64,000 nt of DNA from Dendrocalamus latiflorus (GCA_017311315.1 CM029666.1:32250749-32314748), one strand, 5' to 3'. Counted from the first letter of the stretch, positions 23,617 to 35,108 are shown. Notes: a model not told the origin generated them from the letters alone. Made by a program: numbers and translations.

Positions 23617-24336
23617 GTGCGTGCCTACTACGGCCATGACGAGAGCACAGAGCTGTGGAGCCTAACAGGTGTTCAACCGTATGAGGAGTAGGAGCTTTAT
23701 GCTTTCGTCCGACGCCTAGGCTGAGTCATCCATATGACCATCATGTCATGCTCTTCCCTGAAGTGGTGTTGTGTGTCAAGGAATTGATGTTGGGGGCCAT
23801 TAAAACATTGGACGTGATGTTGTTTTTAATCTTTATTTAAATTATAAGGCTTCGTTTGAAACGCAAAAAATTATCAAGAAATTCATAGGAAGTAGTATAA
23901 ATCCAATGATATTCCTCTGAAATTTCTCCGTTCCGAACAGGGCCTAAATATTAAAACTTTATAGAGTAAACATCCTTCCAAACAGACCCGAAAAGATTAT
24001 ATTGCATGAGAATGAGATGTGACCTATCACGGATAGTGTAGGCCGGTCATGTCAACAGTTTTTTCAGTGAAACTTTTTAAGGCCCATTTGGACATAGGAG
24101 TGCCGCAAAAAATAGTTCAAATATTAAGCAGAAATTAGAAAGATTCAAAAAAACCTTAGTTTCAATTTTTTTTGATTAAATCACTTAGCACAACGTAAAT
24201 TATCATGAGTTTCACAAAACACCATATTGAGAAAATACTTTCACATAGTATGAGACCGGAGATAAATCCATAACCTTACATTTAATTATATCTATCACTT
24301 TTTTGAAACACCGCTGCAACACACATCTTACTAGTC
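23617..24336. other. Intergenic, AT-rich; possible older Helitron end
   Basis: No gene seen. The last 30 bases (CCGCTGCAACACACATC then TTACTAG) resemble a decayed Helitron 3' end just before the next Helitron start. Confidence 0.4.
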
Positions 24337-25129
24337 TTTACTATTATAAAAAAGTGAGTTGGTGGTCATCGGTCCATTCTCCCTCCTCTCTTCTCAGCCG
24401 TCCGATCAAAGATTAGTCGTCCAGATCCGCATGTAGGTAGTTCTTTCGCTCCTCGTAGAAAAGGTCGGGCCGACGCGTGGGCTGCGCAACTGCGCTCCTC
24501 CTCTTCTCTTCCCCCGCATTCTCTGCCTCCCACAACCACTCCACCTCTCGCAACCGCCGCCTCCTTCTCTCCCCCGAACCCTCGTGCCGCGCCGCCTCCT
24601 CAACGCCATCACCAATTCCTTCTCTGTATGACAGCGTTTGGTCGCAGTCCCCAACTTCCCCCAACAACATTGCATCCCCTTATCGCCGCCTCCTCTCCCC
24701 ATCTGCCCGCCACCACCTCCCCACCTCCACCTCCTGCAACCGCCGCCTTTTTCTCCCCTGAACCCTTGTGCTACGCCTCCTCCTCCTCGGCGTCGCCGCC
24801 AATTCCTTCCCCGCGTGGCAGCATCTGGTCGCAGTCCCCCCAACTTTCCCTAGGGCACCGCCACCAATTCCATCTCCCATCGCCCCTCCAACCAGCAACA
24901 TGACACTCGGCGACAGCGGCAGGTGGATCAAAGAGAATGGCACTTGGCGACAGTGGCCAGTGGATCAGAGAGAATGTCACTCGGTGATGGCGGCGACATC
25001 CTCTTACTACGCCCACCCATGTAGCTCTCTCCGCGCCACTGCCGCCCAGCGGTCTCTCACTCGGTGAGCCCCTCTACCTCCTCCTGCTCTTTGCTCGGAG
25101 CCTGTCACGCTGTTTAGCGATTTTGGTCT

Positions 25130-26850
25130 CCCAAGCTGGTTGTCGAAGTCGGTGCTGTGGTCGAGGAACCGTGGCCGAAGTTGAGGGGCCGTGGCCGAAG
25201 TCGAAGCCGTGGTTGAAGGGGGCCGTGGCCTAAGTCACAGATCCATGGTCAAAGTCGAAACCGTGGTCGAAGGGGCGGTGGTCGAAGTCGAAAGGCCGTG
25301 GTCGAAGTCAAGCCGTGGTTGAAGTCTAAGCCATGGTCGAAGGGGGCAGTGGTCGAAGTCAAAGAAAGGGTCGTGGATGAAGTCAGTCTGTGATCGAAGT
25401 TGAAGGGACTGTGGTCGAAGTCAGGCTATGGTCGAAGTCAAAGGGTCATGGTCGAAGTCCGAATCGTGGTTGAAGGGCAGTGGTCGAAGTCGAAAGGCCA
25501 TGGATAAAGTCGGTCTACGGTCGAAGTCGAAGGGCCATGGTCGAAGTCGAAGGGTTATGGTCGAAGTCCAAGCCGTGGTCGAAGGGGCAGTGGTCAAAGT
25601 CAAAGGGCCATGGTCGACATTGGGGCCATGGTCGACGTCGGGGCTGTGGTCGAAGGGGGCTGTGGTTGAGGGGCCGTGGCCGAAGTCGAAGATCTGTGGT
25701 TGAAGTCGATGCCATGGTCGAAGGGGCCGGTGGTCGAAGGGGGAAGTCATCGACGTCGGAGGGCCGTGGTCATCGAAGGGGACAGTGGTCGAGGTCGAAG
25801 TCGTGGTCGACGTTGAAGGGCCATGGTCGAAGGGGACAGTGGTCGACGTCGAAGGGCCATGGTAGAAGGGGACAGTGGTCGAAGGGAACGGTGGTCAAAG
25901 GGGAAAGTGGTCAACGTCGAAGGGCCATGATTATTGTCGAAGGGGGCAGTGGATGAAGTCAAAGATCCATGGTCAAAGTCAAAGCCATGATCGAAAGGGG
26001 CCGTAGTCAAAAGGAAAAGTGGTCGATGTCAAAGGGCCGTGATTGAAGGGGACAGTGGTCGAAGGGGACGGTGGACGAAGGGGAAAGTGATCGACGTCGA
26101 AGGGGGCAGTAGTCTAAGTCGTAGATCCATGGTTAAAGTTGAAGATCCATGATCAAAGGGGGCCATGGTTGAAGGGGGAAGTGGTCGATGTCGAAGGGCC
26201 ATGGTCGAAGGGGCAGTGGTCGAAGTTGAAGATCCATGGTTAAATTCGAAGACCCTTGGTCGAAGTTGAAGCCGTGGTTGAAGGGGGAAATGGTCAACGT
26301 CGAAGGGCCGTGGTCGTCGAAGGGTTGTGGTCAAAGGGGACAGTGTCGAGGGGGACAGTGGTCAAAGTCGAAGATCTGTAGTCGTCAGCGAAGCCGTGGT
26401 CGAAGAGGGAAGTGGTCGACATCAAAAGGCCTTGGTCGAAGGGGACAGTGGTTGAAGGGGGCAGTGCTTGAAGTCACGGTCATGGTCGTAGTCATAGCAC
26501 CGTGGACGTGGTCATAGCGGCCATGGTCGTAGTCGTAGAACCAACCCGGAGGGCACCTGCTGGTTCATCCACAACCTCCACCGCTACAAGTTCCCCCTCC
26601 AGTTGGACATCCCCATCGCCTACCCCCAGGTCACCCCCGAGATCAAGCTCCCCACACTCGACGGCAAAACCCACAAGGTGGTTGAAGTCAAAGCCATAGT
26701 CGAAGGGGGCCGTGGTTGAAGGGGAAAGTGGTCGACATCGAAGGGGACAGTGGTTGAAGGGGGCAGTGGTCGAAGTCGATGGAGGTAGTGGTCGAAGTCG
26801 AAGGGGGCCGTGGTCGAAGTCGGGGCCGTGGTCGAAGTCAGGGCCGAGCA
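25130..26850. repeat. Degenerate GGTCGAAG minisatellite inside the Helitron
   Basis: Over about 1.7 kb the sequence is built from permutations of short modules: TGGTCGAAG, TCGAAGGG, GGCCGTGG, GGGGCAGTGG, GGTCGACGTCG. No single fixed period is visible. It is interrupted only by the UFC1 fragment. From about 26900 to 27370 a different ~40-60 bp motif repeats (GATGGTCGA...CTTACGACTA). Open frames here encode Trp/Ser/Lys-rich repeats or their complements and are not genes. Confidence 0.9.
26543..26677 (+). pseudogene. UFC1: UFC1 exon fragment (UFM1-conjugating enzyme)
   Basis: 45 codons read without interruption from NPEGTCWFIHNL through YKFPLQLDIPIAYP to LPTLDGKTHK. This matches the core of ubiquitin-fold modifier-conjugating enzyme 1, the E2 of the UFM1 pathway (family motif W-YNL-YEFDLQFDIP-YP). 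The fragment ends exactly before GTGGTT, where the family continues with MYRGGKICLT, so the right border may be an exon/intron boundary. The active-site cysteine region is missing. It is GC-rich, unlike the surrounding minisatellite, and has no start or stop of its own. It is gene capture by the Helitron, not a gene. Confidence 0.8.
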
Positions 26851-27504
26851 GGTTGGCGCTGGTAGTCGGGTGATAGGGCACAAGCGCCCTGCCAACGTAC
26901 GACCACCAACGATGATCGACCGCTCCCGATCTATGATCACGCGTGATGGTCGACGGCTTCTAACTTACGACTGTGAGATGTGATTGACGGCTTATAATTT
27001 ATGACCATGAGCACTGGTCAATGTGTTTCGACTTACAACTATGAGGTGTGGTTGATGTCTTCGGACTTACGACTACGATGTATCCTCGATGGCTTCCGAC
27101 TTACGACTACGGACGATGGTCATTGGCTTCTGATGTACGACCATGAGCCATTATCGAAGGCTCCCGATTTAGGACCATGATTGATCATCGACCGCTGCCA
27201 ACTTACGACCACCAGCGATGGTCGACCACTCCCGATCTACGATCATACACGATGGTCGACGGCTTCTGACTTACGACGACGAGGTGTACTCGAGGCCTCC
27301 CAACCTATGACCACGAGGTGTGGTCGATGTCTTCCGACTTATGACATAAGGTGTGATTGACGGTTTCCGATTTACTTGATGGATTTAAAAACTTTTAGAA
27401 TATATTTGTATGTATATTCTAAAAATTTTTACCACCCGTGAGTTTTAAAATATATAGTATGATAAATTTTAAAAATTCGTAGTAATGCATGGACATTCAG
27501 CTAG

Positions 27505-27714
27505 TTACATGTAAAATGAGAGTTATTTTCGGGAAAAGAAGTTCCTATCCGGGCTTAGATTTTCTTGGGCCTCACGTGGGCCCACTAGATCTGGGCTGTA
27601 CTACACACCTTAGGCCCGCTTGGACGTAGACGAGTTAACCCTAGCTCGAACCGAATCGAAGGGGCGGAAGGGAAAGGCTAGGGTTTAAGGTCCACGGCGA
27701 CGGCGAGCGCAGCG
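27505..27714 (+). promoter_or_regulatory. Upstream region and leader of the bL34m gene
   Basis: Short 210-bp gap between the Helitron end and the ATG. It contains a GGGCCC/GGCCCAC-type stretch (GGGCCTCACGTGGGCCCAC, near 27570), an element type frequent upstream of plant ribosomal and organelle-targeted genes, and an AGGGTTTAAG leader. Functional assignment is inference. Confidence 0.4.
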
Positions 27715-29919
27715 ATGGCGTCGGCGAAAACCCTAGCGCGGGCGGGCTCCTCCCTCCTTGGCCGCCTCCTCGCGTCCCCGTATCCGTCTCTTCTTCGTCC
27801 CGGGCTGCCTCCGCCGGCGCTGCTCTCCAGGCTCCAACCGCACGTCCCGCCGGCGGCGGCGGCGGACGCCCACGACGCAGAGGCGGTCGCGAGGCTGAGC
27901 TCGCTCCCCGGCGAGATCTCATTCCCCTGCGGCCTCCCCTCGCTCCGGTTCCTCATCGACGACGGTACGCCCCCCCCCCCCCCCCCCCCCCCCCTCCCTT
28001 CCCCTTGGGCGTTTGGATCGTTGTGCTTTAGTTGTGTAAAAAGTGGGGGAGAAATGTTATGATACGATTCGATGTGCGCAGATTGCAGAACACTATATGA
28101 GGACTCGTAGCCGACACCTGATTTTCACCCTAGCGCTTGTTCTCTGTGGTTGTGTAGGGGTGGAAAGAACTGGGATGGTGTGTTAATAGTGTGCGTTCGC
28201 TCGATCTTGGGTGGTAGGAAATTTACTTCGATTGAGTGCCTGCTTGCCTCGATTGATTTGGTGCATGAGCAGCCTAGTTTTCTGCGATCTCATTGTGGTT
28301 TAAGTGCTCTATTACTCGTGTTTGCTGTTGGCAATTGTTTGATTATTGAGCAGATGTCTCCTGTTTAGCATTTGTTATAAATCGCGCAATAGTTTGAATG
28401 AGTTGCCATCAAGATGATAGATTATGCTTTTGTCCAAACTGGTCCACTAGTGCAGTATGTGCCGGACAAATAAATGTAGTGCCTATATCTTGTATATGTG
28501 ATTCACAAGCCGTACTGCTTGCAGTTATCCGTTATTTTGTTTATCTATAAGATGGACCAGGGGTTAATCAACTTCTTTCTCAAAAAATAAATTGTGCTTG
28601 CAGTTCTTCTAGTTTGGTGATTTACCTCATTTACCAGAAGTTTGACCGTCACTGGTATGTTGAGAAGCTGTCAGGGGTGTGGGCCCTGGGCTCAAGGCCC
28701 AGTCGGGTTATTATTAGGAATTAGAGATTAGTTTCTATTTGAATTAGAGATTGGTTTCCATTTGAGTTAGAGATTAGTTTCCTTATGTTAGAGATAGAGT
28801 TAGAGATATGATATGAGTTAGAGATACAATTGGGATTAGATTCCATCTGTTAAGGGGAGCCATCTATATAAGGAGGCTACCGCATGCCATTGTAATTAAG
28901 CAGAGAATTATCATAGTCTTCCCCGTCTAAATCTCTAGTCTCTCTCCCTCTCGTTCTACGCCGACGCCATCCGGCCATCTCCTTGGTGGTGTTTACCCCG
29001 GTTCATGACAGAAGCATGCAAGAATTGGGATACATCATGTACTATTTTAAGTTTCCTGTATGACTTTTTGTAGCTTGCATATCAACCAGAGTAACAGAAT
29101 GCATAGCTTGACACAATTGTCTATGGATCATTTGAAATCATAAATACTCTTATACCTCAACACATGACGATGTGATTTAGGTAGGCTCGGCATAAAAAAT
29201 TATGGTCTGAAATGTTTGAGAAATACGCATGTTCTGTTTTGCAATTCTGGATAGTTTAGTTGTATGGTGGCCTATGGTGCCTGTTCCTTGTTACTTTTAC
29301 TGATCAAATTGTCATAGTTGTTAGGTGAATTCTATAGAATTGATTATTAATTTACCTTCTAGGCATATGGTTGTGATCTTGTGAGCTAGGATCAAATGGT
29401 TATTTTCATGAATTGGATCATCTTCCTTGCTTGCTAATTTGTTACTTCTTTTTTGCTTTTTGTAGGAAAGGATCCTGTTGCTGATGAACCCCTGCAGTTA
29501 CTTCCAAAAAGAACTTACCAGCCAAGTACCATCAAGCGGAAAAGAACCCATGGGTTCCTTACACGGTCTCTCTCTCGCTCTCTCTCGCTCTCTGTGATCC
29601 AATTGAAGTGTGTGCAGCGTTGCCTGTGTGGCTTATTTAAAAGATGCTTGGTTTTCATGTTAAATCGCTCTCTTCTGTACATGTTTCTGTTTCTGATTGA
29701 CTATTAATACCTATGGGCCAAATTATTTTGTGATGTGAAAGCCGATTGCACCTGGGTGTTAGTTTGGCTGGCATGATATGGAGCAGAGTTTTGATTTGTC
29801 TCTTTGTGTTTCATGCACTGATATCTTTTTTTTTGTGCTTCTGCAGTAAATCAACTAAGGGTGGGCGGAAGGTGATTGCTCGGAGAATCGCCAAAGGCAG
29901 ACACAGAATTTCAGTGTAA
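27715..29919 (+). CDS. MRPL34: Mitochondrial large-subunit ribosomal protein bL34m, three exons
   Basis: Exons 27715-27964, 29466-29565 and 29847-29919 (GT-AG) sum to 423 nt and encode 140 aa. Residues 1 to about 90 are an Arg/Ala/Leu/Ser-rich, acid-poor presequence (MASAKTLARAGSS) of mitochondrial type. Residues 98-140 are the complete bL34 domain: KRTYQPSTIKRKRTHGF, then a GGRKVIARRIAKGRHRISV tail with the usual dense Arg/Lys. Bacterial L34 is about 44-47 aa and binds 23S rRNA; the extension is normal for nuclear-encoded organellar versions. Mitochondrial rather than plastid targeting is inferred from the presequence and my memory of plant bL34m. Intron 1 holds a 25-C run and a solo LTR; exon junctions remain intact. 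Confidence 0.93.
27970..27994 (+). repeat. Poly-C run at the start of intron 1 of bL34m
   Basis: 25 consecutive C, six bases after the splice donor. Length may be variable or a sequencing artefact. Confidence 0.9.
28669..29010 (+). mobile_element. Solo LTR (342 bp) in intron 1 of bL34m
   Basis: Starts TGTCAGGGG and ends TTCATGACA. It is flanked by the 5-bp duplication GAAGC at 28664-28668 and 29011-29015. It contains repeated TTAGAGATTAG motifs and a TATATAAGG box near 28865, giving the orientation. It may derive from a small copia or TRIM-like element. Confidence 0.9.
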
Positions 29920-30698
29920 TGAAAACCCATAAGTCTCTGGGAGTTGTACCTCAGCTTTGAATCACCCATTGGATGAACATCTAGGAGCTTACAGTATCTG
30001 TATCCTCACTGCCGAGGGAGAGTCAAAGCAGAATCAGGAGACCCTGCCTGAACTTTACGAAAGAACCATTCATTTCACTAAATAAACTTGGCAAAGGGGT
30101 GGCTATCCATGGTTTACAGCGCTTAGGGCTAAGTTTTGTACACATGGTAATTCGACTGCTATTTGCGTTCGCTTGCTGTCTCGCTGTCAGTGTTAATACG
30201 CGTGAGGTCATTGTTGACCCTGCGTTTGTAACTTTGTTCTGGGATTCATTGGACCGTGATGCTGAGTTTGCTTGTTAGAGACCGTGTGGTTACCTGTAGT
30301 CTGCCACGATTGGTTATCCTGGTGAAGTCAGGCTGAAGTAACTGTGAGCTCAGTATGTTTCTCAGGAAAGTCTGCATACCTGCCAGGTCGCGTTTAGTTC
30401 TGCTGCTACGTGGTTTGAGGTCAAGTGAGGATTCGTCGGTCATACACTCGTACTCGATACATGACGCTACGGAGAACTGAGCCTTGCTCAGTTGGCTGGA
30501 GCGCGTTGCTGCTCTTTTGCCCGCCGGCATTCGAGCCTGGCTCGACGTGCACGCTTTTTTGAATAAAAATTGGCACAAACTTATATGTGTCAAGTGGGAT
30601 AGATTGTGCCTATGTTTCGGAGGCCGTTTGAGCCAACAATGATTAATTTTTTAGCGTGTATAAGAGGATCTGTATATGTGTATGTACGTGTGGTGTAA
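29920..30698 (+). other. 3' UTR and flank of bL34m
   Basis: No further gene seen. The open frames on the minus strand (30023-30211 and 30246-30593) have no support. Confidence 0.5.
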
Positions 30699-31005
30699 GA
30701 GCAAGTTCAATAATAGAGCCAAGTGCTTGGCTATAAGTCAAGTTATAAGAGCCAAGTTATACAATAATTTGTCTTCTATTTGTCTACAAAAGGTTTTTTT
30801 TATTATTATGTGGTACCATGTCTCACATTCTCTTTCCTATTCCTCCTCACATACATTTATTATCTTGGCCCACCACTGCATATGCTCCCGTGCCCAGCTT
30901 GTTGCTTGCATGAGAGCCAAGCTCTCATCTCTCTCCTCTCTTCTCTCCTCCACATCAGCAAAAATGCTGACTAGCTTGGCTATAAGACCATTATTGTACT
31001 TGCTC
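30699..31005. mobile_element. Tourist-like MITE (307 bp)
   Basis: Terminal inverted repeats GAGCAAGTTCAATAATAG and TTATTGTACTTGCTC, flanked by the 3-bp duplication TAA (30696-30698 and 31006-31008), as in PIF/Harbinger-type MITEs. The 110-codon open frame inside it is not a gene. Confidence 0.85.
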
Positions 31006-31008
31006 TAA

Positions 31009-31328
31009 GTGGATTGTGAACTCGCTCGGAGACACCCACCAAGGTGGCGGTAGTGGAGCTACGGAAGCATGACTCTACCCACTCTGCGTTCAATCGTGAT
31101 ATACACATTTATGCATACGCAAATAAATCTTAGTAGAAACTTTGTATGGTTGTGAATATATTATTTGTCCTGTCGCCATATTTTTTAGGCACGTGCTACG
31201 AAGATGTACTCGTATGCTTGTGCATGTCGTGTGCATGCATGGTGTGTATTCGTGTACCTTTTAATCACCAAAAGAAAAGGTCGTGAATTCACACGTGTCA
31301 CGCTTAGGTTCCAGTATATTTCTTACTT
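31009..31328. other. Short intergenic stretch
   Basis: Nothing recognised. Confidence 0.5.
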
Positions 31329-31735
31329 GGGGAAATTGTTGATACACCACTCAAAAGAATGACACCTAACACTCAATTCATCTCATCATTCATTTCATCT
31401 CATCATTCATTCACCAAATCTCTATTCCCCAATTGCACGTCGCCTGCGCGTATCCTCTCCAACACTCTCTCCATCTCTTCCCCAAAAACAAATGCCGCCC
31501 CCACCGTTGTCGCCATTAATGGAGGAGAAGAGCCCGATTTTTTCGATTCCCAACTAATTCATCTTTGATTTCTCCACTTTGCAACGGTTCTACTCGAAAT
31601 CCCCTCATATAGTTGTTGCATATGCCGGTGCAGATGAAGGTGGTGGTGTACACGCTGTCGCCGTTCCAGCAGAAGGTGATGCCTGGGCTGTGGAAGGACA
31701 TCACCACTAGGATCCACCACAAGATTGCCTTTTGA
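31329..31735 (+). pseudogene. QCR8: QCR8 exon fragment next to a Mutator-like terminal repeat
   Basis: From ATG 31622 the frame reads MPVQMKVVVYTLSPFQQK, then VMPGLWKDITTRIHHK, and stops soon after (TGA near 31733). This is the N-terminal half of plant cytochrome b-c1 complex subunit 8 (ubiquinol-cytochrome c reductase, about 72 aa), a small inner-membrane protein. The membrane half (family SENWISATLL onward) is missing, and the break falls at HHK, a likely exon end. About 290 bp upstream, GGGGAAATTGTTGATACACC and then ACTCAAAAGAATG resemble the terminal repeat of the Mutator-like element at 37410. No matching right end was found. A Pack-MULE remnant is likely but unproven. Confidence 0.7.
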
Positions 31736-31739
31736 ACCA

Positions 31740-32300
31740 GCTAATGCGTCTCCACATTGACCCAGTATGTTGGGTAGGATTTTGGGGCTAAAATGAGGGG
31801 AATTTAGGCGTAGTTGATTTGATGTGAACTGTTCTTGCTGAGATATGATATATGTAGTGTGGTTTTCTCTTCACAACGACATGGTTGTTTCAATCGAGTC
31901 ATCAATTATTTAGTATTTGGTGCATTTGGATGTGGGGCAATAACTTGAGTAGACAATACTTGCTTTCCACTGGGTTATTTTGCTGATGTACTTTGAATTC
32001 TGATGAACTTCCATTTAGAAATTTAATTTTAGGTGGTCTTGTTAAACTACACAATTTCCAACCTGGTTGGCAATAAGAGAAGCCCTAAAAACTCTTCTTA
32101 GGGGTGTTTACCTTTTGTACATAGCTAATGCACTATTATGTTTGGATTATTCTTAAGCTTATCTAACCAAGCAAAGCCAGGCGATTTGATTATCTAAGTT
32201 AAAGCTTTGCAATTGTACTAAGCATAAGAATATTATGTGTTGTACTTATTTGTTTTCACTTTTCAGGACCTTTTTCACATATCATACGGTTGAAGGCTTG
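31740..32300. other. AT-rich spacer before the hAT transposase relic
   Basis: Nothing coding seen. It may contain the 5' part of the hAT element. Confidence 0.4.
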
Positions 32301-32317
32301 AAGCTTATGGATACTCC

Positions 32318-34536
32318 TTGCTACAGTTTTGGTTCCTATCCAGTGGTCAAAATTCAGGTGCCTTTGTTCCTTGTGTAACCCAACTCTTATGCTATTTGTG
32401 TGATAAGATATCATCTAGAAAGTATTTATCTGGGAGTGAAAAAAGGAAAAAAAGAAAACAAGTAGATGAGTTGATAGAACCCCAAAAAGGATCCATTGAC
32501 AAATTCTTTAGGATTAATACACGTTCTTCTAGGAATTATGAGGAATTGGCCTAAGAAAATATTGTATTCCTTTTAGATAATCTCAATAGGCATTTTTCAT
32601 GTGCTTATTATTCTAAAAAAATGAGCAATGGAGAGGTACATGACAAAAAATGGCTAGTTTATTCTAAACATGTTGACAAAGTGTATTGTTTTTGTTGTAT
32701 GCTTTTCATATCTAATAACAATAAGAGTTTCTTAGCTGCTGATGGATTGAGAGACTGGAAACATCTTAGTGGGCGGCTCAAAGAACATGAAAGTAGTGTT
32801 GAGCATATTACTAACATGAACACTTGGAATGAACTAAGAATTAGACTTCATAAAAATCAAACAATTGACAATGATTTGCAATAACAAATCACTAAAGAGA
32901 AAGAACGCTTGAGACATGTTTTAGTTAGAATAGTTGCCACTGTGAAATATCTTGGTAAATGTAATTTAGCTTTTCGAGGATCAAGTGAGAAACTTTACGA
33001 AGATAGTAATGGCAATTTCTTAGGATGTGTTGAAATGATTGCATAGTTTGACGTGGTAATGCAAGATCATCTTAGATGCATTCAAAATAATGAAATTCAT
33101 CATCATTATTTTAGTCATAAGATTTAAAATGAGTTAATTTCTTTGTTGGCAAGTAGTGTTACAAGTTCTATCATACGAATTGTTAAAAAGGCCAAATATT
33201 TATCCATATTCCTTGATTGCATTCCAGATGTGATGCATCAAGAACAAAATGACTCCAATTGTTCAATGTGTAAATATGTCAAACAACAAAATAAAAATAG
33301 AAGAGTTATTTATGGGATTCCTCAAGGTGGATGACACATCTGGTTTGGGGCTTTTTAATGAATTGCTTAATACAATGGAGTCTTTTGGTCTTAATATTGA
33401 TGATATAAGGGGTCAAGGTTATGACAATGGTTCTAATATGAAAGGTAAACACCAGGGGTACAAAAGATGTTGCTTCATATGAATCCAAGAGCTTTGTATA
33501 TGCCATGGGCTTGTCATAGTCTTAATCTTACTCTATGTGATATGGCAAATTCTTATGGTAAAGCTATTTCATTTTTTTTTTGGAATTGTGCAACGAATAT
33601 ATGTGTTATGTTCAAGTTCTCCTAAAAGATGGAAGGTTTTGCTTGACCATATTCCAAATTTAACTGTGAAACCTTTGTCTAGTAGTCGTTGGGAGAGTCG
33701 AATCAAAAGTGTTAAAGCTATTAGATATCAAGCTCCTTAGATAAGGTTAGTGATGCATAAAATTTATTTGATATGCTTGGTAGTTTTGAGTTTTTACTTG
33801 GTATAGTTATTTGGCATGACATTTTATTTGCTGTAAATATGGTGAGTAAGAAGATGCAATCTCCATCCATGTGCATTGACTCTACCTTGCAGTAGATTGA
33901 AGGTATAACACAATATTTTGATAAGTACAGGAATGAAGGCCTTAAATCTGATATGAATATAGATCCATCATTTTTGATAACACGTCATACTATTAAGAAA
34001 AAGCAATTTGATGAAAGTGATCACAATGAAGAAATTCTATCAGCTGAGAAGGCTTTTGAAGTTAATTACTTTTCTGTTATGGTGGTTGTGGCAAATGCTT
34101 CATTGAAAAATAGATTTGAAGAACTTAAAGTGTTTAAAAGTATATTTGGATTTTTTTTACTTTGCTAAAAAAACACGAAGTCACAAGATGATGTCGAACC
34201 AAGAAGTATTGCACTAAATTTGCAAATATACTTTTTCTCAAAATGATTCATTTGATGTTGAGTTAGATGAACTCTTTTCTGAATTAAGAATACTGCAAAT
34301 GACTTAGCCAGGTGTGCTAATATTTGCTATTGAGATTTTTTGAGTTTGTTAGAGATATAGACTGCTACCCAAATGTTTCAATTACTTATCGAATCTTGTT
34401 TACTGTTCCTATGACTGTAGTATGAGCTGAAAGAAGCTTTTCAAAGTTGAAATTATTGAAAAACTATTTGAGATCATCAATATCACATGAAAGATTAAAT
34501 GATCTGGCCACTTTATGCATTGAGAAGGATGTGTTG
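32318..34536 (+). pseudogene. hAT transposase relic (ZMYM1-like, DUF4371 and dimerisation domain)
   Basis: Broken reading frames on the plus strand carry, in order, a TTF-type zinc-finger region (KKWLVYSKHVDKVYCFCCML, 32646), a DUF4371-like region (33143-33480, with FLKVDDTSGLGLFNELL and RGQGYDNGSNMKG), ACHSLNLTLCDMA (33510) and the C-terminal hAT dimerisation block (AERSFSKLKLLKNYLRSSIS then NDLATLCIEK, 34430-34533). At least ten stops or frameshifts occur. The protein family is that of 'zinc finger MYM-type protein 1-like' plant transposases. The relic ends abruptly about 34536, where heat-stress factor sequence begins. No terminal repeats were identified. Confidence 0.85.
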
Positions 34537-35108
34537 GTGGGACCCGCACGCGCTCGCCGTCAGCCTCCTCCCCCGCTTCTTCTTCAAGCACACCAACGTA
34601 CGTATCTATCACCCCACCCACCCACCCCGCCGTGCACTCCTTCCTACACTCACCTGTTCCTGCAATCGCAATCAAGGCCTGCTCGTTTTAGATTACTTGG
34701 TATTTCTCTCTCGTCGCGCGCGGTCCAAGTGCTGCCTCGTGTTAGTGTGTTGCTCTTGAGGTGATCGGTTTTGTCTTGTATGCTCTGTCCTCATTGAGAA
34801 ACCGTTGTTGCTGATGTATCCGTTCGCCTCCCTTGCGAACCTGTTCTTAGTTGATCGAGCAAGATGTTTGGGTTGGAAAAGGGAAACAGATTGAACGAAT
34901 TCCCTTCATGTATGAGCAGCCTGGATGTTGTGATTGGATTGTGTCAGCAAATGTGCGCATTTCTTGATACGCTAGTTTGAGCATTCTGTTTTGTCAAAAT
35001 TTGTATGTGGCGATAGTAACTTGGGTGGATGCACTTTCATGCCGCAACTACAAGTTGCGCAGATTTTAAATCATGTGTAATTTGGCCAAGATAGGCCTTA
35101 AAATGGTA

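Larger units (their letters stand above)
24337..27504 (+). mobile_element. Helitron, non-autonomous, with minisatellite and captured UFC1 exon
   Basis: The left end TCTTTACTATTATAAAA (alternative start at 24326, A|TC) and the right end GCATGGACATTCAGCTAG followed by T are typical of plant Helitrons, which end CTRR and insert between A and T. The right end has lost part of the usual GC hairpin; GTAATGCATGGAC looks like GCAACGCACGGGC after C-to-T changes at CpG. There is no Rep/helicase gene. The cargo is a GC-rich, internally duplicated block (24480-25070), a long minisatellite (25130-26850), a UFC1 exon (26543-26677) and a second degenerate repeat tract (26900-27370). Confidence 0.75.

Noticed and set aside
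25428..26334. Trp/Ser/Lys-rich (plus) and Asp/His/Pro-rich (minus) frames
   Set aside because: Products of the Helitron minisatellite.
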